Below are positions 1 through 13,600 of a DNA stretch of 64,000 nucleotides, in pieces. Both the position numbers and the translations under genes were made by a program. The notes under the pieces were generated by a model, which was given only the letters and a program-made list of their open reading frames with translations, was not told where the DNA came from and did not search any database. Location: NCBI GenBank assembly GCA_903813345.2, contig CAIIXF020000009.1:1984001-2048000 (forward strand), read 5' to 3'. How positions within the stretch are numbered: the stretch's first letter is position 1; the number at the start of each line of letters is the position of its first letter. The stretch comes from Owenia fusiformis. Taxonomy: Eukaryota; Annelida; Polychaeta; Sabellida; Oweniidae.

Positions 1-679
1 CATTGTTGGGGCATTCGGTACCTAGGATTTTTCCAAATGGGGTGCGACTACATCTACAAATATAGTATCCATCATCATACTTCAAGCCTTTTACATCCGG
101 GGGAAAATAACTCACTCAAAAAGCAGGGGGTTGGGGTGGTTGAACCCAACGCACACCCTCCACTTCGGACACCCATATTATTGTGTACTCATATATGATT
201 AACCTCTCGAGTCTTTAGCTCGTGACTAGACTTTAATTGCTCAACCTCTTGAACACCAACCTCTCAAAAGGGTTTGACTTTGAAACCAGGGCATTTTTCA
301 TTTTTTGTTAGTTTTGGATATTCACATCTAAAAACACAATGTTTGATATTTGATTTAATAAGAATAGTAAACATAGACCAATTACATACATTTTAAAACA
401 TAATTTGTGAAGATCAGATAAAAATTGCCAAAGTTAAAGCAGTTTTAATGTGAAAAATTCTGTGACAGATACATCTGTAGCTCTGGGTTCCAAATGCATT
501 TTATTTGTGACAGATATATCCGTCATTCTTGGTATTTAAGAGGTTAAAAGGGCCTCGATATATCATAAGTTTGATCCAATCTAATATCAATTAAGAAACA
601 AATCAAAGCAAGCAAGACTAAGCTATTTACAGGTAATATGTTTGTGTTGCCGAATTGAGAAAGGGCTGTAACACAAACA

Positions 680-914
680 TTAGGGAGGTTAAGATACACG
701 TTTTTTAAAACTCGTACGTGAACGTGTAGTTAAGGTCCTCTGTAGATAATTAGTTCCTCTCATTTGTACTGTTTACTTGACCTGAGTATAAAGGTACACG
801 GAATTATAATTCGTATTAGGTCCCAAGTGAATTGAGAGCGGGACATTAATCCCCGGGGGTCGAAATATTACACGTACAGGTTCTAATAAAAAATGTGCAA
901 CTCAACCTCCCTAA
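680..914. mobile_element. MITE with TAGGGAGGTTAAG inverted termini, copy 1
   Basis: The stretch begins TAGGGAGGTTAAG followed by a CACGTTTT tract and ends AACCTCCCTA, so its ends are inverted copies of each other. A second copy of similar length and shared interior (TCCCCGGGG, TACACGT) lies at 8743..8990. About 235 bp, non-coding, therefore a non-autonomous inverted-repeat element of unknown superfamily. Confidence 0.7.
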
Positions 915-1380
915 TAAAAAGAACATTACTTCGTAAATTATAACCTTATCAAGCAACTTAAGTAGCCTAAACCTACAATAGACAATGGTTAGATGGCATG
1001 ATTTCTTCTGTTTCTTAATAGTTCAATAAAAGGCAAAGAAGATTTAGGACATTGTAATTTGCAACGTTACGTCGAGCTTTTGTTTTAGAAATACTGAAAA
1101 TAGCACGTCCTTGGAATATCAAAAAGGCACAATACTGGATTATATCGTGATAGAAAATATTAAAAACTGAACCAGCTAATCAAATTTTGTCACATGAAAT
1201 TCATTTAGAGATCACTAATTTCGGTCAACATTTGCATGATGTTTTTTTCTCATTATTCAAAGTGTTATATCCACACGAATCCGGGCATCTCATTTTGGTA
1301 TGAATGCACCCGTTGTTATGACAATAGCATGTCCCTATACAGGCTCACAATAAAGCCAATTATTTTCGTTATTTTTCCAG

Positions 1381-3404
1381 ATTACAGTCGCACTGAGACT
1401 GCGTTTGCTGTTATAAGTCTTCTGATTATGCTAGTTGGCAATGGTTTTGCCTTATATACCTTCAAAGAACATCGTTATATGTTTAAGAGGCTCACGGCGT
1501 TCACACATTTTGTTGTAGGTAAGTTACTATGGGGATAGCCATACACGTTGCTCAGCTAGTTGAACACGTGTGCGTTATTCATTTACATGTTCTATATATG
1601 GTAACTCTTGACATATCTTGTCTTATCTCCAGAACACAAGTGTAAGGGTTTCTATAGCTGCTATTTTTACAAGAAAAGTAATAACTTTAGAAGACCTTAA
1701 GAAAGATATAAGAACGTGGATAGATATCACAAGCCAGGTGTAAAAGGGTAGGTGGTCCTATCAAATTTTGGTCCTACTCTCTATTGATTTATATGGTCAC
1801 TTAACTACAATTATTTTCCTTATTATCTATACACAGTCAGGGGCAGTAAGGGCCGTTAAGAAGGGGGACCATAATTTCTTTCACATCGGCCCTCTTACAC
1901 TCTGATAGTCTTCACCGGATATTTAGACCCACACTATTTTTTATAAGTTTAAAGAACATTTCTGGTCATTTTTAATAATAGAGGACACATGGGTCGGTCG
2001 TCAATAACTTGACTGTGCATCGTGTTAACCTTGAAACTGAGATTTTTTAAAATGTTTTGTTTTTTACATCACATATCACGATGAAATTGTACATCACGAA
2101 TGATAATTACAATTTCATCTGCAATATTTTTATGTAGCGGACCCCTGGTTCGTCAGCGATACGGTGTAGGTACGGTCGGGTAGTAGTTTATCATTGGAAA
2201 GTTAGTCTCATTGAAAAATTCCAAACCGAAAATTCCTTTTGAACCACACTTGTTTATGTTAGACGCACTGAGAATTGGCTCTCAGAGGTCCAACTCGATA
2301 TTCTGCAAAATATTGGGTCATGTCGTGATTGCAAAATTCAAAATTAAACTACAGCCATTTTCACTTCGGAATTTGAATCGCGAGTTGTTTTATTTCCAAA
2401 CGAAGATTTCAAAACAAAGAAGTAATCCGAGATATTAGTTCAAATCTTTTTAATCACTGGTTATGCAGTTATAGCGAGTTGTTGTAGTCATTATCGCTAT
2501 CGGCCATTCTCCTTGCAGTCCATCCGTGCGTTCTTTGTCGTCGAAATCGGTACTGTTAAATTGAACATCAAAACATCATGTTGGAATCATGGGATCCAAT
2601 CATCTTTTTTTAAATCATCAATGTAAACATTTTCCGACATTTTGTAATTGAGGAACAAAGCATTCTGAGTTAGTTAGGGTCGAACACGTTAACCAGATAA
2701 AAAATCGAGTTGGCATCCTGGAGTCCAATTTTCCTTATGTTTGACCTTTTTTAAATCATCAATGTAAACATTTTCCGACATTTTGTGTTTGACGTTTTTA
2801 TAAATCATCGATGTACACACTTTCCGACATTTTGTAATTGAGGAACAAAGCATTCTGAGTTAGTTAGGGTCGGACACGTTAACCAGATAAAAAATATCGA
2901 GTTGGCATCCTGGAGTCCAATTTTCCTTATGTTTGGCCTTTTTTAAATCATCAAAGTAAACATTTTCCGACATTTTGTGTTTGACGTTTTTATAAATCAT
3001 CGATGTAAACATTTTCTGACATTATGTATTTGACAAATTCTTAGATAGTTAGGGTTTAACACGTTAACTAGCGGAGTTTTGGTTGTTAAATTCATGAAAA
3101 GTGTTCTTATGCTCGTTAATCTAATATTTATGTTTCAGCTGCACTTGTTCTAGTGGTTCTTGAAGTGTTAATAAACTCTATACACTACGAAGAGAGCAAT
3201 CTCCCAGCTCGGCACCCCGAGAGGGCCTATCATAGCTTTGGCTTCTCGTTTGCATTCGGCTGGATCGTCTTTATAATATACGTATCGGCTGGGATCGCAT
3301 TTCTGTTCGCCTCAAGGAAACGAAAGGGAGACCAAGTCCAAACGGAAATTGATCCAACGAGCCAAATTAAAGACGACGAGGCTATTAATCTCGGAAGGGT
3401 GTAG
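1381..3404 (+). CDS. Claudin/PMP22-like tetraspan protein, last two exons (5' exons not found)
   Basis: Two exons join in phase: 1381..1518 (acceptor TTTTTCCAG, donor GTAAGT) and 3139..3404 (acceptor TTTCAG, stop TAG). Both introns are phase 1. The predicted fragment has three hydrophobic segments, around AFAVISLLIMLVG, around LVLVVLEVLI, and around FGWIVFIIYVSAGIAFLF, followed by a basic cytoplasmic tail (SRKRKGD). This fits TM2-TM4 of a four-helix claudin/PMP22/calcium-channel-gamma-like protein. Exon number, size and phase match exons 3 and 4 of the complete claudin-like gene at 43.4-52.1 kb (138 vs 144 nt for the third exon). Exons coding for TM1 and the GLW..C loop were not recognised in 1..1380 and probably lie before the window. 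The intron carries a tandem repeat. Exact subfamily is not resolved. Confidence 0.72.
2610..3062. repeat. Tandem repeat, ~190-bp unit, about two and a half copies
   Basis: A unit containing AAATCATCAATGTAAACA, TTTTCCGACATTTTGT and CATCCTGGAGTCCAA recurs at about 2611, 2800 and 2990. Shorter sub-repeats of the AAATCATC...CATTTTGT part occur five times. The array lies in the intron of the claudin-like gene, just upstream of its last exon. No coding potential is seen. Confidence 0.75.
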
Positions 3405-4327
3405 CAGTAAGGTTGAGGGTACATGCGGCTGTGTCCTAGTGAAAGGAGACTAAAAAAGGCACCCAAGAATCTCTCTTACATAACTCTGTATAAGCGAGCA
3501 AAGGGGAATTCACTGGAATACAACGCCCCGTACCTGATAAAATATGTAATATATAAATAGGACTTACTGTCTGTTAACCTGCTTCATAACCATTTGAACA
3601 GAGAAAATAAGAATTCTAAAGACTGTTGTGCAATAAATATGGAAAATATACTCATATTGAAGTTAACAGACTGTAGACCTCGGGTGAGGCACCATTTCGG
3701 TCCTGGTGACACCAAGTGTTGGGCCTTATTTGGTGGAACCTCGTGACGAATTCTGTTCACTGATTTCCTATGCACCTATGGAACTTCAGAAATAACGGTT
3801 GCTGCAAGCAAAGACAAGCGTTTAATGGCGTTCGATTCAAGTATCGCAGCCTGGATATTTCCGCTAGGTGGCGACACTGCAAACGCAAGGTGAAAAATCG
3901 ATTGTTTTGTTAAAACATTTTGCCAACCTGCATCCATTAAAAGATGGCGTCAGTGGATGCAATTGTTTCTTCCTTTATTTGATTTTATAACACCTTTTAC
4001 ATGTATATAGGATTTGATGTTTGAATTTTTAGTTATAATTGTTATTAATCGAAACATACTACACACGTTTTCACTCTCTTATTGTATGAGGTTTTTAGAC
4101 TATTCTGTTTAACGTTTAGAAATGTATTTATCTTAACCATCTGATTTAATGAGATTGAGGAAACCCATAAGAATTTATGAACTATCCAACGGGAGCCAAG
4201 GCACTGCCTAACTTTTGAATAACGAGAAGTGTACTTTTTCGGTTAATACGTGTACGACATACTTCTAATTAAGTCAGGTTAAAAAGCACGGCCTCGAGAA
4301 GGGAATGAAGTGGACATGCTCATTATA

Positions 4328-4437
4328 ATGCCTTGGTCACATTTGCTCCGATTTTCACTACGGCGCTCGGCCGATTGAGTATTTTGTTCAAAATTGAATA
4401 CGCCGACCGATGGATCGGGGCATATGTGACCAAGGCA
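4328..4437. mobile_element. Short MITE, 15-bp TIR ATGCCTTGGTCACAT, copy 1
   Basis: Perfect 15-bp inverted termini ATGCCTTGGTCACAT / ATGTGACCAAGGCAT enclose 80 bp that include GATTTTCACTACGGCGC. The 110-bp element recurs at 11759..11883. Confidence 0.8.
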
Positions 4438-4469
4438 TAAGTAGGGATAAAGGAATTTTTCAGATAAGC

Positions 4470-6865
4470 CTTAATTAAGCTGTTTCCTCCTGTTCATCCT
4501 GCAATTGTTTTGATGAGTTCAAATGATGAAACATATATTCCTGCATACGTTTTCACTTGTTGAGCACTTGTCAACATTACCATTTACTTATTATTGAGGT
4601 GTTTAACAGGGGTCCACAAAAATTAAAAAATATTAGATTTTGATATTTTTGAAGTTTACAACGGATTATCTACTTATGAATCAGATTTTGGGAAGGTTAT
4701 TAGCATGACATGCTTTTATCTAGCATGATTGTATCTGTTTAATTGAAAATAAGATCGTCTGTCTGATTATATTTTGCATTCAAAATGATTAAAAATAATT
4801 GTTCCATTAAGTTCACTTTCTTTTAACATCATCTTGTTTTTTGTTGATCCGCCAATTGTTTTGATATCTTTAAATGATAAAACATATATTCCTACATACG
4901 TTTTCACATGTTGAGCACTTGTCAACATTACCATTTACTTATTATTGAGGGTTTGACAGGGGTCCACAAAAATTAAAAAATATTAGATTTTGATATTCTT
5001 GAAGTTTACAACGGATTTTCTACTTATGAATCGGTTTTGGGAAGCTTATTAGCATGACCTATTGATTTTTTCTGTTTAATTGAAAATAAGATTGTTTGTC
5101 TGATTATATTTTACATTCAAAATGATTAAAAATAATGGTTCCATTTAGTTCAATTTCTTTTAACATCATCTTGTTTTTGTTGATCCGCCAATTGTTTTGA
5201 TATGTTTAATTGATAAAACATATATTACTACATACATTTTCACCTGTTGAGGACCTGTCAACATTACCGTTTACTTATTATTGAGGGGTTTAACAGGGGT
5301 CAACAAAAATATTAGATTTTGATATTTTTGAAGTTTACAACAGATTATCTACTCATTAATCGGCTTTTGGAAAGTTTATTATCCCATCGAACGAAGTTCA
5401 GTAGGGATAGAGTGAAGCCCTCCCTCCGTCCGTCAGTCCGTCAGTCAGTCAGTCAGTCAGTCCATCCGTCCATCTGTCTGGAAGATAACCTGAATACTAG
5501 TAGACAGATTTTCTTCATATTTGGTGGAAAGATGTATATTGGTGAATAGTAATACGCAAAAAAAATTCAAGATGGCCGCCAGTTTAAAAATGGCAGGAAT
5601 TTTACGCAAAAATCTTATGTTTTTCATTTTAAACCAAAATAAGAAACATTATTATTTGAAATATTGGTATTATATTAACGATAGCTATCTATTTCACATA
5701 TATCCTGGATATTTCACCCTGACCCCCAGGGGCCGTAAATGGGGGGGGAAACACAAATTTGCATTAATTTTGAGATGTTTTTGAAGTGTAGTTTTATTAT
5801 ACTCAAATGAAAGGCAATTTAGAGTAGATTGCAAATATTGTAGCGTTTTTCTGATTCGGGCCTCAAAAAATTCAAAATGGCTGTCTAATGCGGGATTTTG
5901 CAATTATTATATTTCTTAAAAGTATGGCTATATTATACTCAAATTGAAGGAATGTCAGAGTAGATCACAATTATGGCAGTGTTTTTCGGATTTATGCCTC
6001 TGAAAATTCAAAATATCCGACTAGAGCAGAAATTCGCCATTACTTAGAGTCATCTTTAAAGTATGGTTACAATGATCTAAAATATTTATTGAAGGAAAGA
6101 GTAGATGGTAAATATTACATTGTGACTGTACAGATTGATGATTTATATGGTGTTCGTTGGGATTTGCTACTCCGTGAAGTTGCCATTTTCTAATTAGTAT
6201 GACGTATTGATCTTATCTGTTTAATTGAAAATAAAATTGTCTGTCTGATAATATTGTGCATTCAAAATGATTAAAAACAATGATTCCATTTACAGTTCAT
6301 TTCCTTTTAACATCATCTTGTTTTTTGTTGATCCGCCAATTGTTTTGATGTTTAAATGATAAAACATATATTCCTATATACATTTTCACCTGTTGAGGAC
6401 CTGTCAACATTACCATCTCCTTATTATTGAGGGGTTTAACAGGGGTCAACAAAAATATTAGATTTTGATATTTTTGAGGTTTACAACAGATTATCTACTC
6501 ATTTATCGGCTTTTGGAAAGTTTATTAGTATGACATATTGATTTTAGCTGTTTAATTGAAACTAAGATCGTCTGTCTGACTATATTTTGCATTCAAAATG
6601 ATAAAAAATAATGGTTCCATTTAGTTTCACTTTATTTTAACATCATCTTGTTTTTCGTTGATCCGCCAATTGTTAAATGATATGTTTATTTGATAAAACA
6701 TATATTCCTACATACGTTTTCTTCCGTTGAGGACCTGTCAACATTATCGTTTACTTATCATTGAGGGGTTTAACAGAGGTCCATAATAATGAAAAATATT
6801 AGATATTGACACTTTTGAAGTCTACAACGAATTATCTACTTATGAATCGGCTTTTGCATTTAAAT
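4470..6865. repeat. Degenerate tandem repeat, ~340-bp unit, five copies, interrupted by an inserted element
   Basis: A unit marked by GTTGATCCGCCAATTGTTTTG, AAACATATATTCCTACATACG, TGAGGACCTGTCAACATTAC and TTTAACAGGGGTC recurs with landmarks near 4530, 4880, 5215, 6360 and 6700. The normal spacing is about 340 bp; the third-to-fourth gap is longer because a Helentron-like element (5381..6192) is inserted. No coding function is seen. Confidence 0.75.
5381..6192 (+). mobile_element. Non-autonomous Helentron-associated element (HINE/DINE-1-like), copy 1
   Basis: Subterminal inverted repeats ATCCCATCGAAC (5381..5392) and GTTCGTTGGGAT (6152..6163) flank the element. A GTCY microsatellite (GTCCGTCAGTCAGTCAGTC) lies near the 5' side at about 5425..5480. 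A short hairpin (ACTCCGTGAAGT, 6169..6180) lies about ten bases before a CTAA end. This arrangement is the known plan of HINE/DINE-1 non-autonomous Helentrons. Neighbouring copies of the host tandem repeat lack the insert, which fixes its borders to within a few bases. ORFs inside it are not recognisable genes. Confidence 0.75.
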
Positions 6866-8742
6866 TATAATCTAAGATGAATTAAGAATTTATTCCCGCT
6901 ATTTATAAAATTAGATTTTAACATCAATAAAGCATATGATATGATGTGGGGTGAAAGGATATATGATTTTTGCAATACAGGCTATCTCTGCAAGCACATA
7001 ACTTTAGTAATAGATTATTTTATTTAGTAGAAAATAGACTATCCCATGAGGCAATGCTAGAACCCAAACGCTCTACATTGAAATTAATAAATGCCGCCTC
7101 GCCCAATATTTTTTTCTCGAATAGGTATTCTGCCATATCAAGCTCCTGATCATCCAGTATTTGTTTAATATTGCCCGCAGAAATTAGGTTATTAGTATTA
7201 CCACAGTTAATGCCCAGAGCTGAAATAGCAAAAATTATATGCATTGAAAGATATGTCATTTCCCGGGGAAAATTGCCGGGCGTTAATGCATAATTGGCCC
7301 GCAACTATGGCCCGCCCCTATGACGTCACATATTGCTCAGATCGATAAAGTAACATAAATGCCTTCTAAACTAGCACTAATACCCCTATAACACTCCCGG
7401 CAAGGTGGTAATAATAGTAATTGATCTGGGTACTATCCACAAAAATATTCATCTTTTTGAATTAGACTTGAATTAAATCTTCAATAAATGAAAATCTGAA
7501 CCATTTTAAGATATTCGAAAAATTCAGAAACTGCAAATAATTCAATTATTACTATTTAAAACAATTTAGATTGCTAGGATATGATAATAACCTTAAAAGT
7601 AAACATTTGATTAGTTATACCAATCATTGTGATTTTAGAGCCCAAATATTATCTCGTTTTACAGTTTCAGTTGTATAAATCTTCTTGCTGTCAACGTATT
7701 TATAATATTCTACACTTATTCAGTGCCTGTTTATAATGATACCGACATTATTGTAATATTGAAATCATATGAGTAATAAAGATCCCCAAGTGGAGGCCAA
7801 TGTCCCCCCCCCCCATTTGTGACATGGCCTCGTACGAATTAGGTTGTAGACATCAGGATGAAACCTGTTTTCATGATTTATACACCTTAATGATGTAATT
7901 TAATCGTAACAATGTACTAGCTTTCCATCTAAGAACTATCCGGAAAAATATTTAATTTTCGTAAAATAGACCCCTGCTGAAATCGTTCATAAATGAAGTT
8001 CTGTAACCTTGTATGGTGCACAAAAATTCACGAATGGTCAATGATATAATCCTAACTAGCAAAAGCAAATTAAAAACATAAGGCTGTAACAATAAGTTTT
8101 AAAAAAATTATACAGTGTTTGATGAGGTATACCCCCCACTGTGAACTTGGATTCCATTTTGATCTAACTTTTCAGTTGAAATTTTACATTATGCTCTTGA
8201 TATATAATAATTCATACTTTTTGCACTAATTTATTGTCTATTTACAAGAAATCTCTTAAAATGATTATTTCTTTAAAAAATGGACCCCTGCTTAAATCTC
8301 AAATAAATGATAAATGGTAATGTTGTGTGGTTCTCAACAAGCAATACCATATTCAATGATATTAAATCTATCAATGTAATCTATAAAAATGATTGCAACT
8401 TGAACAGGAGGTAATTTTAAAATTATTGTCAATTCCTTTAACACTAAAGTAACCTCTGCTCTGATATCCTCGCATATTTGCAATTTAACCATTGGCTTTG
8501 AGGTGACATCTATATGAAAAAAAATTCAAGTCGAATTATATCACGCCAAAAAAATTGGCGATTGAACGATTGATTGATGGTGATGAACGTGACCTTTAAT
8601 GTGTAAACTTATTGTTCCAGGCGGACTAGTTTCCCCAACGTGGCATATCCTTGTTCAATTGAGGACTTGTGTAATGATATGAGAAAAATACTTGCAATAA
8701 ATCAATTGATTGAGACGAGGACGATAATCTTCCGAGTAACAT

Positions 8743-8990
8743 AATAGGGAGGTTAAGTTGCACGTTTTATTAAAACGTGTACGTGAATGTGTAGACTTGG
8801 GGTTATCTGGGGATCCTTTCTTCCCTTGGTAGTAATTACTGGTCCAATTGAGTATAAGGTATAAGTAAAAGAAATTGTAATTGGGTCACTAGAAAAAAAC
8901 AATTGAGGAGAGGACGGTAATCCCCGGGGTAAAAATAGTACACGTTCACGCACAAGCTTTATCAAAAACGAGTAACCTAACCTCCCTAAT
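8743..8990. mobile_element. MITE with TAGGGAGGTTAAG inverted termini, copy 2
   Basis: Same family as 680..914: starts AATAGGGAGGTTAAG and ends CTAACCTCCCTAAT, with palindromic subterminal CACGTTTTATTAAAACGTG. The ORF on the minus strand across it has no recognisable product and is treated as chance. Confidence 0.7.
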
Positions 8991-10253
8991 ATTCACGCTC
9001 AAATACGTGTGACTAACCTCTCTGTTTGTAAATATGCAAATAGGACATAATAGACTCCGTTGTTTCATTAAGGAACATTGAAAGCTTCACATTGTGCTAG
9101 AACATGCCCATCTAGTGATTCTTGTTGGCGTTCCACATATATCCGTCTACTCAAAAAAACACTTTTGAAACTGGAAACATTATTTTAGCTCCTGTATATT
9201 GTGATCGCATTCATTGAACAAATCACTTTTTAAAGTTTCTATTTCAGGTTAAGCAGCACAACAATAAAAAGAAGTAAAAATGTAGATGCAAAGAAAATTT
9301 AACAAGGTTGTGCATATGAATGTTACTACTAGGTTGCAGATAATATCTGAACAAAAAATATTTCTCGCCTTTTTCTAAACCAGCTGCAGATACGTCCACA
9401 CTTTTAATGAAATTACAGAGCTAGTTATTTATTCTAATAATATTTTCTAACTCTTGGAAACAGTGATTAGTTTCTAACTTAGATTCATTTGGTTCATTTG
9501 GTTCATTTGGTTCTAAAAGGCTGTGATTTACTCACTGTGGTTTATTTGTTCATAGGACTACGCTAAAGTATCTGCTTTAACTTATTACATCACATATTGA
9601 AAGTATATTCGATATGTTCGTACGTTGTACGTTATTTCTTTGCAACTAGATTCATTCAATCTTATCAAAATTCAAGTTAATGTAAATTTATTTATTTTTG
9701 TATCTTTATTTAATATACATTAATTAATTATTTATTTTGGAATGGTTCATCCAATAACCTATTTAAGAGGTGAATACGGACATGTGTGTGGTCGAGTGTA
9801 TCACACGATATTATGCAAAATATTGTAAAATAGCCTGGATATGCATTTCAAACCATGTACATATATAGTTATGCAAAGAAATGGTGCACCTAAAAACATA
9901 CCTTTCCAATAACGCATTTTGGCGAACCAAAGAAACCAAGAATGTATATATTCTAAATCTTTCATGTAACACTTTACATGCAAAATGTGTGGACAATGTC
10001 TGAGAATTATCAAAATTTGCAATAGCAAGAATGACGCGATTGATATTTTGTTGGTGACATGATTTTATGGATTGCAACACAAATTTACTTATTGGAATCG
10101 AGAAATTACGATAACGTTCGTTATCGAATTGTGGAATTGAAAGTGCACACATTTTTTAAATAAATGAATAAATTAAACCCGAAACAGTTTTATGTATTCC
10201 ATTAAGAGCTCAGAAGAACTCCATATCTTGTCCCTGCAGGGAAAAAATATATA

Positions 10254-10259
10254 TTTATT
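10254..10259 (-). terminator. Possible polyadenylation signal for glycosyltransferase copy A
   Basis: AATAAA on the minus strand about 410 bp past the stop codon. Such hexamers are common in AT-rich DNA, so this is only a candidate. Confidence 0.3.
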
Positions 10260-10665
10260 CTATATTCGGATTGTTTGCTTTTATAAACATCCAATCGCCA
10301 TAAAAGCATGTAATTTACCCAGGACAATTTAGCTTCATCATTTGTAACATCATTTAAATTTCAAATTTATGGTATTTTGGAAATCAAAAAATCAGATAAT
10401 CAAATCACTGTGAACTGGATTATTGAAACAAATATATCATTTGTAAACACTACAGTATATAGACTACTGTTGAATGGCTATTTTTACTTTAATGAAATAT
10501 AAAACCATCTCTAAATGTTTTGTGATTTGTATTATCAGTTACCCTCTACACTTTACAAAATTGAAAAGATTATTCTACAGGATTTGCTCAGCGATTTGCT
10601 TTTCTTTGTGATCAATCTTCAACAATTCTCCAGACTGTTCTTACCAATTTCTAGAATTGTCATGT

Positions 10666-13600
10666 TCAAACTAAGCTTAGCTTTGTATCATTTTGAGCAT
10701 AATATGGAATCTTATCAAATATCACATATTCCATTACGTCTCTTAGTAGAGATTGGTTTGATATTCGTTTTATATCCTCTGGTCTTCTAGGTATATAAAT
10801 AAAACGTCTCCAGACGTGCATGCTGTAACTGTATTTCCAAACCCTCTTTCTTGTTTCCAGCTTCCTATAGTCACTCATATCTGGCCTTACCAGGGTATCC
10901 CTTTCTATTCTAACTAATTCTGGGTGTTTCTTTATAAGTTGCCTTGGCTTTGATACGGAATAGTGGCCCCAAAGATTATAAACTTCTTTCTTGCCGTATG
11001 TTTTATACTCCTCCAACCAAATGCTGAGAAATCTAGATGTCTTTTTTGCGATTATTACGCCATTAGAAAGCGCACTGGTAACCAGGCCCACTCCCTGTGT
11101 ATGGTTATAATGCCGGAGGGGGTCTAGCGATCTTAAAGCTATGACGTCATTGTCAATATAGGTCCCGCCATACTCTACAATAAAAAGGTTTTATTTACAA
11201 CAAATTGACACATGGCAATATTATCGAAACACAAAACAATAATATATAGTAGCGACACAAGCGGGAAATATATCAACTTAAACCCAACTTAGGTAGCAAC
11301 ACTATATGACTAACTGTAGTTTTTCTTAGAGAATATACAGTTGTAGCAAAGAAGAGTGCATTCTTTTTCTATTGTTTTTAATACACTTGGTGAGCAATCC
11401 AAAATGATTGACTGTCACATGCAGTGCACTAAAGCTGAACTAATTTTACCCTATTCTCTAATTCAATAGTCGAATACTAAATACAAAACGAATGAAATTT
11501 AAAATTGTACCTGACCTGTTACATACAACGCACTGAAGCGCAACTAATTACACCCACTCCTCAATACACTTACCTCATAGTAAATATGAAACAAATTTTC
11601 CTAAAATTGGATCACGGGCCATTTAGCTTTGATAAGAGTCAAATTGAGAGTTAAATATAGATAAACCATTAGTACTGGGTCTTAGGAGAACTAATAGCCT
11701 CGGGCCAAGGGCTTCAGCTATAAACCTCCTAAAACCCACTACTCATAGTTTATCCATAATGCCTTGGTCACATTTTCTCCGATTTTCACTACGGCGCCCG
11801 GCCGATTGAGTATTTTGTTCAAAATTTAATACAATATTGAATAAAACACTCACACTGGTTTGGAGCATATGTGACCAAGGCATCACATATTCTGTAAAAC
11901 CTTTTTGTATTTATAGTTTATTTAATTTCACAAAATCATCAATCATTACAATGATATTTTGGCTCGGCTCAGTCAAAGAGTTTAAAGAAATACTAGGCTG
12001 AATACATATTAATGTTGACACGTCTTGGAAGCGATGGTGTACCATACAGAAAAGTTGTCCATGTGTTTTTAATTTTCTTCAAAATCTTTGAAATGTGAAT
12101 TTCTGAGGGGAACATTAAAACTAGCATGATGTGTGGTTTCATTATCATGATTGCAATAAGATGTTTGAGTTTGGGCAATTGACAATTGTGAGCGTGGAGA
12201 TGTGCTTCAAAAATAAGATCTGATGATCTGATTCTATTAAAAACAATATCTTGGTGCCTTGATATTTTGAGGTCAGATGCTTAAATTTGTTCAGAAGGGG
12301 CAATATCTTCAAGAATAGCTTTGTTAAATAATTTGACATTGTGCTGACATTATACTGATGTATCGCAAAAAGCTCGCGCACGCATTGTTACACATTTTGT
12401 GGCGTAATCCAGAGGATCCTCGCTTTTAACATGGTAGAATGTGACGTTTTTGAGAAAAATGTACACAAATGAAAATCCTTTCGTCCTCCACATTTACCTC
12501 TCTATCTCAAAACATTTTAGACGAATAACTCTGATATCATATATATATTGTTAATGGGCTAGGAGCATCATAAAACACGAATCAATTGATATTTTAGGTG
12601 AAATAAATATACGTGTTGCTGTGCTTGAAAATAGGCGAATGGCGTAAATTAGCCCTATTTTGATGAATTTTGAAAACCTTTCTTCCTCCACTTTTCCACA
12701 TACAACAGAAAACACATAATTTTGCGAACAAAATCAACTATTTATTAATAAACTAGAGTTTAGGAGCAAAATAATCATGTATGATTTATTAAAAATTGAT
12801 CTCGTATTTTTTGTTTAATGTACACCTGAAAAGTTGAAGGAACAAAAAAATGAGCAGAAAAGGTCGCTGTCAACAGATTCTATTTTTCAAACTCTATGAC
12901 GTCACAATATGGGACGCTTACTAAAATTCATCCTTTGAAATAAAACTTCTATCTTCCTTTATCAAGACGAAAAATAAGTATAATAGTCATATATTGTTTG
13001 AGTTATGAGCGTTTAAAGACGAAAAATAATTCAAAATGTAACGTGTCAACAGGGAATATTTGCCAGATGTTTTGGTAAAAAACTCTTTTTTAAAAAAGAA
13101 CGCGCAAGAATTGTGAACGGAGTGTAGTTGATCTAAAAACTTCATCGAAACAGCTTTAAAATGATATACAACTTTAATTAGAATATTATTTTATAATCCG
13201 GGGAATCAAAGTTACATTCACGCGATACCCCTAAAAAACAAATGCGCCACCTTTTTGCGACACGTCACTGGACTTATGAGTAGTTAGGCACCTAGCTTAT
13301 ATAGCAAATTGTGTTTATGAATGAAAGATCAAGAATTTTTAGTCAGAGAATCAATTATACACATGATTAGACAAGTTTTTTCCAATTTTCCAACTTCCAA
13401 TTCTTTAATTACCACAATTTTGACTTTTCTTCCTCGAGTATTTTGAAAATATTTTCTTTCGATGATTATTATGAATGATGTAATCGCCTCAATGTACATT
13501 TAATTGTATACTCCATATGAATTCTGAAACCCCATTGTATGGTAAGCGGAGCTACCCAGAGTATACGGGCAAATACGATAATTGATATTTTCAAAATCAG

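Larger units (their letters stand above)
3405..10665. other. Gene-free spacer, repeat-rich
   Basis: Between the claudin-like gene and the first glycosyltransferase I find no supportable gene. It holds the 15-bp-TIR MITE (4328..4437), the 340-bp tandem repeat with its Helentron-like insert (4470..6865) and the 8743..8990 MITE. The 94-codon minus ORF at 7020..7304 has no recognisable domain. On the plus strand just before it, around 6910..7010, a short stretch reads like the start of a decayed LINE reverse transcriptase, but it is too short to call. Confidence 0.5.

Noticed and set aside
1236-1380. In-frame upstream extension of the claudin-like exon, containing FWYEC that recalls the claudin GLW..C motif
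   Set aside because: The paralogous gene has an intron at exactly 1381 with the same phase, and a good TTTTTCCAG acceptor ends at 1380, so this part is read as intron.
6910-7304. Plus-strand LDFNINKAYDMMW-like reading and the 94-codon minus ORF next to it
   Set aside because: A single reverse-transcriptase-like phrase without other motifs is too little to call a retrotransposon.
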